From: Proteiniphilum sp.
Lineage (GTDB): Bacteria; Bacteroidota; Bacteroidia; Bacteroidales; Dysgonomonadaceae
Direction of reading: 5' to 3'
DNA: 15,184 nt
Assembly: GCA_031255275.1 (NCBI GenBank)
Contig: JAIRSV010000028.1
Coordinates: 1-15,184, forward strand
Each line of letters starts with the position of its first letter. Position 1 is the first letter of the stretch. Shown here one piece after another: positions 1-7,718 of the stretch. Under the pieces are notes generated by a model that did not search any database, was not told where the DNA came from, and saw only the letters and a program-made list of their open reading frames with translations. A program made the position numbers and the translations under genes.

Positions 1-3000
1 ACTGAGGCGGAAACGGGTGAGCCGTTGCCGGGGGCGACTGTCCAGATCGAAAATTCGACGAGGGGGATTACTACCGACAGCGACGGAACGTTTGAGATAA
101 GGGTGACGCCTTCCGACAGACTGGTGTTTTCATTCCTGGGGATGACGGCGCAGTCTGTTGACGTGGGGAACAGGACGTTTTTTGAGGTGGCACTGCGTCC
201 GCTGGCGAATGAACTGGATGAGTTTACCGTCGTCGCTTTCAGTACGCAAAAGAAGGAGAGTGTGATTGCTTCCGTATCCACGGTGAAGCCGTCTGACCTG
301 AAGGTTCCTTCGAGTAACCTCACCACGGCTTTTGCAGGCCGGATTGCGGGGCTGATCTCTTATCAGCAGACGGGGGAACCGGGGCAGGATAATGCGCAGT
401 TTTTCATCCGCGGCGTCACCAGCTTCGGCACCGGGAAGGTGGATCCGCTGATCTTGATTGATGGCGTGGAGATGACGACGGAGGATCTTTCGCGCCTGAC
501 GACGGATGATATTGCCAGCTTTTCTATCATGAAGGATGCTAACGCTACGGCGCTGTATGGCGCTCGCGGGGCGAACGGGGTGATTCTGGTGACGACGAAG
601 GAGGGGCGTGAGGGTGAGGTCAAAGTCCAGGTTCGTGCGGAAGGTTCATTCTCTTCGCCCACGAGAAACATCGCGCTGGCAGATCCGGTCACATACATGA
701 AGCTGCACAACGAGGCGGTGCGTACGCGCTCTCCGGGGACGCGCCTTCCGTATGACGAGAAGAAGATCAACTATACGGAAAGGGGTATCGATCCGGTGCG
801 TTATCCGGCAAACGACTGGCAGAAGATGCTGTTTGACAAGAATACGTTTAACCAGCGCTATAATCTGAATATCAGCGGTGGGGGAAAGGTGGCGCGTTAT
901 TACATCGCCGCTTCCTATTCTGCCGACAATGGTATTCTGAAGGTGGACAAGCGGCAGAATTTCAACAACAATATCCGGCTGAACAGGTATACGCTGCGGT
1001 CGAACGTGAATGTGAATCTGACGAAAACAACTGAGGCTATCGTGCGCCTGAACGGGATGTTTGACGATTATCAGGGGCCGCTGGACGGGGGGACGGATCT
1101 GTATCAGAAGTCCGTCTATGCCAACCCGGTTTACTTTCTGCCTTACTATGAGCCGGATGAGGCGAACAGGTATGCAAGGCATATTCTTTTCGGAAATTCA
1201 ACGGCAGGCAGTTCCCTCAATCCCTATGCGGATATGCTGAAGGGATACAAGTCAAACGACCGGTCTACGATGTATGTCCAGTTTGAGCTGAAGCAGAATC
1301 TCGACTTCCTGGCCAAAGGGCTTTCGGCAAGAGCCATGTTCAACGTGAACCGGTTTGCCCAGCTGGAGGTCAGACGGCAGTATGCGCCGTTTTACTACAG
1401 CCTGGCGCCTGCGGTTTCGGGCATGGAGAGCTATCAGCTGACTGCGCTGAATCCGGACGGTGGGACGGATTATCTGGACTACGTCCCCGGTGACCGGAAA
1501 ATGGAGAATACGATGTACTTCGAAGGTGCGGTGCAGTATGGCACGACGATTGCCGAACGGCACAGCATTTCCGGACTGCTGGTCGCCACCGTCAGGGAGA
1601 AGAAGGACAATACCTACAACACGCTGCAACTGTCGCTCCCGCAGCGCAACGCGGGACTGGCGGGACGTGCCACCTACAGCTATGCCGACCGTTATTTTCT
1701 TGAGGCCAATTTCGGGTACAACGGTTCCGAACGCTTCTCCTCTGACGAGCGGTGGGGCTTTTTCCCCTCGGCCGGCGCGGGATGGATTGTGTCCGGCGAA
1801 AAATTCATGGAGCCGCTGAAGAGTACGATCTCCAAACTGAAGCTCAAGGTGACTTACGGTCTGGTCGGGAATGATGAAATCGGACTGAAGGAGGATCGCT
1901 TCTATTACCTTTCGGATCTGGAGATGTCTGATGCCGGGAGGGGCATGACCTTTGGCGATAACTTCAGCTATGGCCGGCCGGGCATCTCCATCAGACGCTA
2001 TGCGGATCCTTACATCACATGGGAAATCAGCCGCAAGAGCAACTTTGGGATTGAGCTGAATCTGTGGGATGAGCTGGAGATACAGGCCGATTATTTTACG
2101 GAAAACCGCAGCAACATCCTCCAGATGCGCGAAGACATCCCGTCGACGATGGGTCTGCAGAGTACTCCCAAAGCCAACATCGGCGAGGCGAGGGGGAACG
2201 GGATTGATGTTTCGGTGGATTACAACAAATCTTTCACCAAAGACCTGTGGACGGTGCTGAGAGGCAATTTCACCTGTGCCAAAAGCCGGTATGTGATTTA
2301 TGAGGAGCCTGATTACTCAGCCATTCCCTGGCGGTCGCACGTGGGGAAAAGCATCTCCCAGCAGTGGGGACTGATTGCCGAACGTCTCTTTATTGATGAC
2401 GAGGAGGTGAAAAATTCGCCGAGACAGACCTTCGGCGACTACGGGGCCGGTGACATCAAGTATAAGGATATTAACCGGGACGGGAGTATCGACGAGAATG
2501 ACATGGTGCCGATAGGTTTCCCGAAAACGCCTGAAATTATCTACGGCTTCGGCGTGACGCTCGGCTACAAAGGCTTTGACGCCTCCGTCTTCTTCCAGGG
2601 TTCGGCCAACTCCTCCTTCTGGATCAACTCCTATATCGCCCCCTTCATCAACGACCGCTCTCTGCTGAAAGCCATTGCCGAGAGTCACTGGTCGGAAGAC
2701 AACCGCGACATCCATGCCTTCTGGCCGCGACTCTCCGAGACGGGCGTCAGCAACAACGAGCAGTCGAGCACCTGGTGGATACGGAGCGGTGCGTTCCTGA
2801 GGCTGAAAACGGCTGAAGCCGGCTACACGCTGCCGAAGGATTTTGTGAAAAGGGTTCATCTGCAAAATATCCGCCTGTATGCCTCGGGGAGCAACCTCTT
2901 CCTGTGGAGCGCCTTCAAGCTGTGGGATATTGAACAGAGCGAAAAGGCTTTTAACTATCCGCCGCAGCGGGTGGTGAACGTGGGTGTGAATATCGAATTT

Positions 3001-3003
3001 TAA
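1..3003 (+). CDS. SusC/RagA-type TonB-dependent outer-membrane transporter, 5' end outside window
   Basis: This is the outer-membrane barrel of a glycan importer. It takes oligosaccharides from its SusD partner and moves them into the periplasm using TonB energy. The reading frame is open from base 1, giving 1000 visible residues; the first in-frame start-like codon (TTG, 25) lies inside a conserved domain, so the true start and signal peptide are upstream. In order I see the end of a carboxypeptidase-D-like domain (GEPLPGATV, DSDGTFEIRV), the SusC linker motif LDEFTVVAFSTQKKES, a plug domain (IRGVTSFG, DPLILIDGVE, ATALYGARGANGVILVTTK), then a long beta-barrel. An acidic loop DINRDGSIDEND at about residues 823-834 looks like the calcium-type loop common in SusC barrels. 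The protein ends in an aromatic beta strand (NVGVNIEF). susD starts 20 bp downstream, so the two are surely co-transcribed. The family is certain; substrate is inferred only from the GH76 neighbour. Confidence 0.97.
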   Translation, partial: TEAETGEPLPGATVQIENSTRGITTDSDGTFEIRVTPSDRLVFSFLGMTAQSVDVGNRTFFEVALRPLANELDEFTVVAFSTQKKESVIASVSTVKPSDLKVPSSNLTTAFAGRIAGLISYQQTGEPGQDNAQFFIRGVTSFGTGKVDPLILIDGVEMTTEDLSRLTTDDIASFSIMKDANATALYGARGANGVILVTTKEGREGEVKVQVRAEGSFSSPTRNIALADPVTYMKLHNEAVRTRSPGTRLPYDEKKINYTERGIDPVRYPANDWQKMLFDKNTFNQRYNLNISGGGKVARYYIAASYSADNGILKVDKRQNFNNNIRLNRYTLRSNVNVNLTKTTEAIVRLNGMFDDYQGPLDGGTDLYQKSVYANPVYFLPYYEPDEANRYARHILFGNSTAGSSLNPYADMLKGYKSNDRSTMYVQFELKQNLDFLAKGLSARAMFNVNRFAQLEVRRQYAPFYYSLAPAVSGMESYQLTALNPDGGTDYLDYVPGDRKMENTMYFEGAVQYGTTIAERHSISGLLVATVREKKDNTYNTLQLSLPQRNAGLAGRATYSYADRYFLEANFGYNGSERFSSDERWGFFPSAGAGWIVSGEKFMEPLKSTISKLKLKVTYGLVGNDEIGLKEDRFYYLSDLEMSDAGRGMTFGDNFSYGRPGISIRRYADPYITWEISRKSNFGIELNLWDELEIQADYFTENRSNILQMREDIPSTMGLQSTPKANIGEARGNGIDVSVDYNKSFTKDLWTVLRGNFTCAKSRYVIYEEPDYSAIPWRSHVGKSISQQWGLIAERLFIDDEEVKNSPRQTFGDYGAGDIKYKDINRDGSIDENDMVPIGFPKTPEIIYGFGVTLGYKGFDASVFFQGSANSSFWINSYIAPFINDRSLLKAIAESHWSEDNRDIHAFWPRLSETGVSNNEQSSTWWIRSGAFLRLKTAEAGYTLPKDFVKRVHLQNIRLYASGSNLFLWSAFKLWDIEQSEKAFNYPPQRVVNVGVNIEF

Positions 3004-3023
3004 ATGATAAAAAAAAGTGTCTT

Positions 3024-4943
3024 ATGAAAAATATGATAATATCGGCTAAACTGTTTGTTTTATGCCTCTGTACATTTCTCTCCGCAGCATGTTCAGACTT
3101 TCTGAATGTGGTGCCCGACGGGGTGGCTACGCTGGATAATGCATTTTCTAACCGGATCAATTCCGAAAAATTCCTGTTCTCCTGCTACAACATGCTGCCG
3201 AATCAGAATGACCCGTTTACCTATCCGGGCAATGTGGGGTATGACGAAATATGGTGGGACATCGACGTCGCCTCGCTGAACAGCCGGAGCGGTTCGCGCA
3301 TTGCGCGCAACGACCAGAATTCGGCCTCACCCTTTCATAACTACTGGGACGGGTTGCGGGACGGAAGGCCCCTGTGGGTAGGAATACGCGACTGCAACAT
3401 ATTTCTGAACAATATCCACAAGGTGCCCGATCTGCAGACGTGGGAACGGGAGAACTGGATTGCGGAAGTGAAGTTCATAAAGGCCTATCTTCACTTCTTC
3501 CTCATGCAGCTCTATGGCCCGATACCGATTATGGATACGGACGTCCCGGTAAATGCTTCGCCCGAAGAGGTGCGCGTTTATCGTGAGCCGGTAGACAATG
3601 TCGTCGAATACATTGTGAACCTGCTGGACGAGTCAATGACATCTCTCCCCGACAGGATCACGGAGACGGCTACCGAAATGGGGCGCATTACCAGACCGAT
3701 AGCGGCGTCGGTAAAGGCAAAAGTGCTGGTATGGGCGGCCAGTCCGCTCTTCAACGGCAATCCCGACTATGCGAATTTCAAGGACAAACGGGACGTACTC
3801 CTTTTCCCAAAGGCCGACAGCGGCAAGTGGAACAGGGCGCTCGAGGCGATTGAAGAGGCTGTCAGGATCTGTCACGACAGCGGCCATGCGCTCTACCGCT
3901 ATCGCAATGAGATCGGTAACGATGTGTCGGCGGGAGAAGCCACGTTGAAATATACTTTGAGAGGAGCCGTATCGGAAAGGCCTTCCCTGAATCCGGAAAT
4001 TATCTGGGCACACCCGGCATTTCAGAATGGCAATCAGTTTCAGAATTACTGTACGCCCAAATTCTTCTCCACGTATGGGGGTACATCCGAGCTGAGCGCT
4101 ACGCTGAAGATTGCGGAACAGTATTATTCGAATAACGGGGTACCCATTAATGAAGACCCGGCATGGGAGCCTGATTATGAGACGCGCTACGAAACAAGAA
4201 CGGATACCGGCACATTTCATGCGTACTATATCCGCAAGGGGGAGACGACCGCAAAGCTGAATTATTATCGGGAGCCTCGTTTTTATGCGCATCTGGCGTT
4301 CGACCGCAGCCTTTATGAGGCGCTGGCGCAGCCCGAGGATGCGACGCTCTCTATCGACAACCGGAGCGGAGGCAATCACGGCGTAGTGTTTTCCGACTGC
4401 CACATATCCACCGGTTACTTTATCAAGAAACTGGTCAGCTTCCGGTCAGGGACTACAACCACCTCTCCAAGTCCTGTGAGGTTTTCCATTCCCGTCATCA
4501 GGCTGAGCGACCTTTACCTGCTGTATGCCGAGGCGCTGAATGAAACAAAAGAGGCGCCCGACAGGGAAGTATATCAATGGGTGGACAGCATCCGTCTGCG
4601 TGCAGGTCTTCAGGGCGTCGTCGAGTCGTGGAGGGAACATTCGATCTACCCGGACAAACCTCTCGATAAAGAGGGGATGAAGGATATTATCAAGCGGGAA
4701 CGCCTGATAGAACTGGCATTCGAGGGACATCGTCCGTTCGACCTCCGCCGCTGGAAGGATGCTATGCGCTATATGAACCAGCCGGTGCAGGGATGGGATT
4801 ATCAGGGCGTCAAACTGGAAGAGTATTACGTGGTGATTACCCTTTTCAACAACCGTAACTACACGATGAAAGATTATCTCTGGCCTTTGAGAACCGCCAC
4901 TCTTACCCGAAATCCCAATCTGGTGCAGAACCCCGGATGGTAA
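3024..4943 (+). CDS. SusD/RagB-family glycan-binding surface lipoprotein
   Basis: This is the lid of the SusC/SusD importer. It sits on the extracellular face of the SusC barrel and captures oligosaccharides. The 639-residue product starts with a lipoprotein signal (LFVLCLCTFLSAAC, lipid-carrying Cys23) followed by Ser-Asp, an acidic residue near the Cys as expected for surface export in Bacteroidota. The N-terminal half has the SusD-like pattern (SDFLNVVPDG, then helical TPR-like repeats such as FIKAYLHFFLMQLYGPIPIMD). The C-terminal SusD/RagB domain is clear at about residues 480-639: RLSDLYLLYAEALNE, IKRERLIELAFEGHRPFDLRRW, and a closing PNLVQNPGW. The length is at the upper end for the family. 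It follows the SusC gene by 20 bp and has no recognisable Shine-Dalgarno sequence, which is usual for this phylum. The ligand is not readable from the sequence; mannan-derived oligosaccharide is an inference from the GH76 gene. Confidence 0.96.
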   Translation: MKNMIISAKLFVLCLCTFLSAACSDFLNVVPDGVATLDNAFSNRINSEKFLFSCYNMLPNQNDPFTYPGNVGYDEIWWDIDVASLNSRSGSRIARNDQNSASPFHNYWDGLRDGRPLWVGIRDCNIFLNNIHKVPDLQTWERENWIAEVKFIKAYLHFFLMQLYGPIPIMDTDVPVNASPEEVRVYREPVDNVVEYIVNLLDESMTSLPDRITETATEMGRITRPIAASVKAKVLVWAASPLFNGNPDYANFKDKRDVLLFPKADSGKWNRALEAIEEAVRICHDSGHALYRYRNEIGNDVSAGEATLKYTLRGAVSERPSLNPEIIWAHPAFQNGNQFQNYCTPKFFSTYGGTSELSATLKIAEQYYSNNGVPINEDPAWEPDYETRYETRTDTGTFHAYYIRKGETTAKLNYYREPRFYAHLAFDRSLYEALAQPEDATLSIDNRSGGNHGVVFSDCHISTGYFIKKLVSFRSGTTTTSPSPVRFSIPVIRLSDLYLLYAEALNETKEAPDREVYQWVDSIRLRAGLQGVVESWREHSIYPDKPLDKEGMKDIIKRERLIELAFEGHRPFDLRRWKDAMRYMNQPVQGWDYQGVKLEEYYVVITLFNNRNYTMKDYLWPLRTATLTRNPNLVQNPGW

Positions 4944-4978
4944 ACAATTACACGTAAACATATAAAATCAATCAGAGT

Positions 4979-6268
4979 ATGAAGCGAATTAACAGAATGA
5001 TAACCGGGCTTGCCGTCATGTACCTGCTTTTCACCATCGCCTGCAGCGATGACAGAACAGGACAAAGCCCGACCGACAGCACTCCGCCTCCTCCCGTCAC
5101 AAATGTGCGCGTGGAAGCGATGCCGGGGGGAGCAAAGATCTCTTATGAGATACCGAAAGCGACGGACATATCGTATATAATGTGTGAATATCTGTTTCAG
5201 GGAACGAAAAAGATCGCCCGCGCCTCGATATACAGCGGTTTTGTAACCATCGAGGGCTTGCCCGATACGGCTCCCTGTGAATTTACACTTTATCTGGTGG
5301 ATCACAGCGAAAACAGATCGGAACCTTATACAGGCTCGTTCATCCCCCTGGATTCTCCCTGCCGGACGATATTTGAGACGCTGGAAATGGAACCTGATTT
5401 CGGAGGTGTGGTGATCCGCTGGAAAAATGAGGGAAAGGTGATGATAGGCGCCTTTCTCCTGGCGATGGGCGACAGCGGCGAATGGGAAGAGTATGATCTG
5501 GTCTTCTCGACACAGGCGGAAGACAAGCGTTCCATCAGGGGATATGATACCACGCCACGCCTGTTTGCCGTCTGCCTGACGGACAGGTTCGGGAACTATA
5601 CGGATACGCTCATGGAGGAACATGTGCCGCTGTATGAAAAGGAACTGGACAAAAAGCTTTTCACAGACGGGCACCTGGCGGGCGATAATACCACTACGCT
5701 CCGCGACCGTCCGTTACACTTTATCTGGGACGGTAATATTAACGTGATATGGCACTCCAATCCCGAAGGAGGATTTACCCCTCCGCAGACATTCACCATC
5801 GACCTGGGAGTGGAAGCCCAGCTAAGCCGCATGATGCTGTGGAACCGGCAGGGTGAATTTATTTTCGAACAGCACAACGTACATTATTTTGAAGTATGGG
5901 GTACGGACGTTCTGACACGCCCCATTAACGACGCATACTTTTCATCCGTCGGCAACTGGCGCGACGACTGGAAGCTGCTGGGCGACTTTGAACAGATCAA
6001 ACCCTCCGGTCTTCCGCTGGGACAGGCCAATGACGAGGACAGGGCTGCCACCGTTGCCGGCGGTGAGTATATCTTTGAAGCGGGTGCCGGCGGAATACGA
6101 TATATCCGTTTCGTCGTCAAGGAGACGTGGGCCAGAACCTCCGCCCTGCATATTGCCGAAGTCTCCATCTATGGAAATGACGGGGTGGACGACGGCGACG
6201 GCAACGGCGACGGCGATGAGGACGGCGGCGATGACGGCGTGAGCGGAGAACAGTCAAACAAAATATAA
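4979..6268 (+). CDS. Surface lipoprotein, DUF4959/DUF5126/DUF5000-like, with Asp/Gly-rich tail
   Basis: This is a probable accessory glycan-binding lipoprotein of the locus; no enzymatic motif is visible. The lipobox is FTIAC with Cys22, followed by Ser-Asp-Asp, matching a surface-export signal. Residues about 35-120 look like a DUF4959 fibronectin-type fold (TPPPPVTNVRVEAMPGGAKISY, then repeated strand patterns). Residues about 125-225 fit DUF5126. Residues about 235-400 fit DUF5000, a discoidin-like (F5/8 type C) fold, with IWDGN, FTIDLGVEAQLSRMMLW, EVWG, WRDDWKLLG and GGIRYIRFVVKE. The domain names are recalled from the pattern and were not searched. After the last strand (EVSIYGN) comes an unusual 30-residue tail made mostly of Asp and Gly. 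The gene lies 35 bp after susD and 14 bp before a second DUF5000 protein, so it belongs to the same operon. It is shorter than a typical enzyme and most probably presents or binds glycan. Confidence 0.85.
   Translation: MKRINRMITGLAVMYLLFTIACSDDRTGQSPTDSTPPPPVTNVRVEAMPGGAKISYEIPKATDISYIMCEYLFQGTKKIARASIYSGFVTIEGLPDTAPCEFTLYLVDHSENRSEPYTGSFIPLDSPCRTIFETLEMEPDFGGVVIRWKNEGKVMIGAFLLAMGDSGEWEEYDLVFSTQAEDKRSIRGYDTTPRLFAVCLTDRFGNYTDTLMEEHVPLYEKELDKKLFTDGHLAGDNTTTLRDRPLHFIWDGNINVIWHSNPEGGFTPPQTFTIDLGVEAQLSRMMLWNRQGEFIFEQHNVHYFEVWGTDVLTRPINDAYFSSVGNWRDDWKLLGDFEQIKPSGLPLGQANDEDRAATVAGGEYIFEAGAGGIRYIRFVVKETWARTSALHIAEVSIYGNDGVDDGDGNGDGDEDGGDDGVSGEQSNKI
6176..6265 (+). repeat. GACGGC-type hexamer repeats encoding an Asp/Gly tail
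   Basis: The last 30 codons of the upstream DUF5000 lipoprotein gene are built from variations of GACGGC/GGCGAT, giving a tail with nine Asp, several Gly and few other residues (core DGDGNGDGDEDGGDD). The DNA is low-complexity and could expand or contract by slippage in multiples of three or six. The peptide resembles calcium-binding acidic repeats, but no full EF-hand spacing can be assigned. Confidence 0.75.
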
Positions 6269-6282
6269 ACACAGATACAACA

Positions 6283-7572
6283 ATGAAGAAACAAATCATT
6301 TCAACAGCGGGAAACGGCGCCGGGAAGAGGGCCTGGTCCTTTGTCATCTCATCCCTGCTCCTCGCGGCATGTCTGGTGACCTGCGGCGACATAAACAGTA
6401 TTCACCAGGAATATTATGACAGGGGCGAAGATATTTATACCGGCGTAGTAGATTCCATTAAAGTATTCCCCGGCTATGAGAAAGCCTTGCTTGTGTGGGA
6501 AATAAATGCCGATCCGCGCATCACCGAAACAGTCATATACTGGAATCAGCGGGAAGATTCCGCAATCGTAAGCGCAAACCGCAACGGGCAAATCGGCCGC
6601 CTCCCGATGAGTTATTCTCTTGATGAACTGAAAGAGGGCGATTACGTCTTTGAGTTTGTTACCCGTGACGACGAAGGTCATCATTCCATGACGCAGGAGG
6701 CTGCCGCACTGATTTACGGCGAATCATACACGCAAACGTTAAGGAACAGGAACGTCTCGTCCATAACGAAGAATAAACTCGGAGACATGCTGATTGTCTG
6801 GGGGCCGATAACCGGAAAAGACGCTGTCTCAACCACCATCGTCTACGCGAAGAAAGAAGGCGGTGCCGATAACTCGGTACGTGTAGGAACCGCAGAGATG
6901 GAAACTGAATTGAGGGGAGACGAAACAGGCCTCAAAACAGGGGATAAGATCAGTATATTCACCTCATACCTTCCCGAAAACGCACTGGAGCCGCTACATT
7001 CCCCGGCAAGGGAATACACGCTGCCTAAATTTGAGCAGGAAATCGATAAGGTCAATTTCCGGGCTGTGGTTTTGCCCGGCGACAATACCTCCGTAAACCA
7101 GAGCCGGGATCTCCAAAGGATATGGGATGGCAACACAAGGAATACGGGTATTTTACATACAGTCGAAGGTCAATTCGGCTTTCCGCATCACTTTACGTTC
7201 GATATGGGCGTAGTGGCCGAAATCAGCCGCTTCCGCCTCTGGCCGAGAGTCGACGCAGCCGCCTTCACCGGCCACAGTCCGCGATCCTTCGAAGTATGGG
7301 GCGCAGAGACTCTGAAAGAGGGCGTCGACGAGACTTACTGGACATCGGACGAATGGAGGAATGACTGGAAAATTCTCGGCGCTCATGAGATTACCAGACC
7401 TGCCACGGAGGTCGATCAAATCTGGAATGCCGGCTGGGAATATAAGGTGAATGAAGAGATCGGCGGGATTCGGTACATCCGGCTGGTGATTAAGGAACCA
7501 AACTGGCAAAATTCCAACTGTGTAAATATCGGAGAAATAACCCTCTGGGGGGATCCGGTGAGTGACCGCTGA
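6283..7572 (+). CDS. Lipoprotein with DUF4998-like N-terminus and DUF5000-like discoidin C-terminus
   Basis: This is a second accessory lipoprotein, probably glycan-binding. It has the same 429-residue length as the gene before it but a different N-terminal half. The signal peptide carries a basic, longer n-region (MKKQIISTAGNGAGKRAW), then a hydrophobic stretch ending LLLAACLVTCGD. Either Cys30 (lipobox LAAC) or Cys34 (LVTC, followed by Gly-Asp) could be lipidated; Cys30 fits the consensus better. Residues about 45-240 fit DUF4998 (YTGVVDSIKVFPGYEKALLVW, ITETVIYWN, a second similar module at SITKNKLGDMLIVWG). Residues about 260-425 repeat the DUF5000 pattern of its neighbour: PGDNTSVN, RIWDGN, FTFDMGVVAEISRFRLW, FEVWG, WRNDWKILG, GGIRYIRLVIKE, GEITLWGDP. 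It lies 14 bp after the preceding gene and is followed by a strong terminator, so it looks like the last gene of the susCD operon. Domain assignment is by eye. Confidence 0.85.
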   Translation: MKKQIISTAGNGAGKRAWSFVISSLLLAACLVTCGDINSIHQEYYDRGEDIYTGVVDSIKVFPGYEKALLVWEINADPRITETVIYWNQREDSAIVSANRNGQIGRLPMSYSLDELKEGDYVFEFVTRDDEGHHSMTQEAAALIYGESYTQTLRNRNVSSITKNKLGDMLIVWGPITGKDAVSTTIVYAKKEGGADNSVRVGTAEMETELRGDETGLKTGDKISIFTSYLPENALEPLHSPAREYTLPKFEQEIDKVNFRAVVLPGDNTSVNQSRDLQRIWDGNTRNTGILHTVEGQFGFPHHFTFDMGVVAEISRFRLWPRVDAAAFTGHSPRSFEVWGAETLKEGVDETYWTSDEWRNDWKILGAHEITRPATEVDQIWNAGWEYKVNEEIGGIRYIRLVIKEPNWQNSNCVNIGEITLWGDPVSDR

Positions 7573-7621
7573 TAAATAATACTCCGTAAATTTAATCTAT
7601 CGGGTATTACATTTGTTATAT

Positions 7622-7656
7622 AAAACGAGGCTGAATTCAAATGCCTCGTTTTGTAT
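7622..7656 (+). terminator. Strong hairpin terminator after the second DUF5000 gene
   Basis: A perfect 10-bp inverted repeat, AAAACGAGGC at 7622-7631 and GCCTCGTTTT at 7643-7652, has an 11-nt loop and is followed by a T-rich stretch. It begins 49 bp after the stop codon. Because an A-tract precedes the stem it could also work on the other strand. It lies between the susCD-DUF5000 operon and the GH76 gene and should end or weaken transcription there. Confidence 0.85.
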
Positions 7657-7678
7657 AATATCCCGGTGAATACTTATC

Positions 7679-7705
7679 AATGAATGAATGAATGAACGAA
7701 TGAAT
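7679..7705 (+). repeat. AATG tetranucleotide repeat in the leader of the GH76 gene
   Basis: Four perfect AATG units (7679-7694) are followed by AACG, AATG and a partial unit, ending 13 bp before the GH76 start codon at 7719. The repeat contains several ATG triplets. Those at 7680, 7684 and 7692 give tiny frames of three codons and a stop; those at 7688 and 7700 end at the TGA at 7712-7714, just 4 bp before the real start. It could affect initiation or vary in length. No function is shown. Confidence 0.7.
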
Positions 7706-7718
7706 ATATTGTGAAACG

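Noticed and set aside
25..3003. TTG at 25 as the true start of the SusC gene
   Set aside because: The codons before it (ending GEP) complete the conserved GEPLPGATV motif of the N-terminal domain, and a signal peptide is missing, so the gene begins left of the window.
6117..6392. Minus-strand 91-codon frame with a run of arginines
   Set aside because: It is the complement of the GACGGC repeats and overlaps two convincing lipoprotein genes; the arginine run is a shadow of the Asp/Gly tail.
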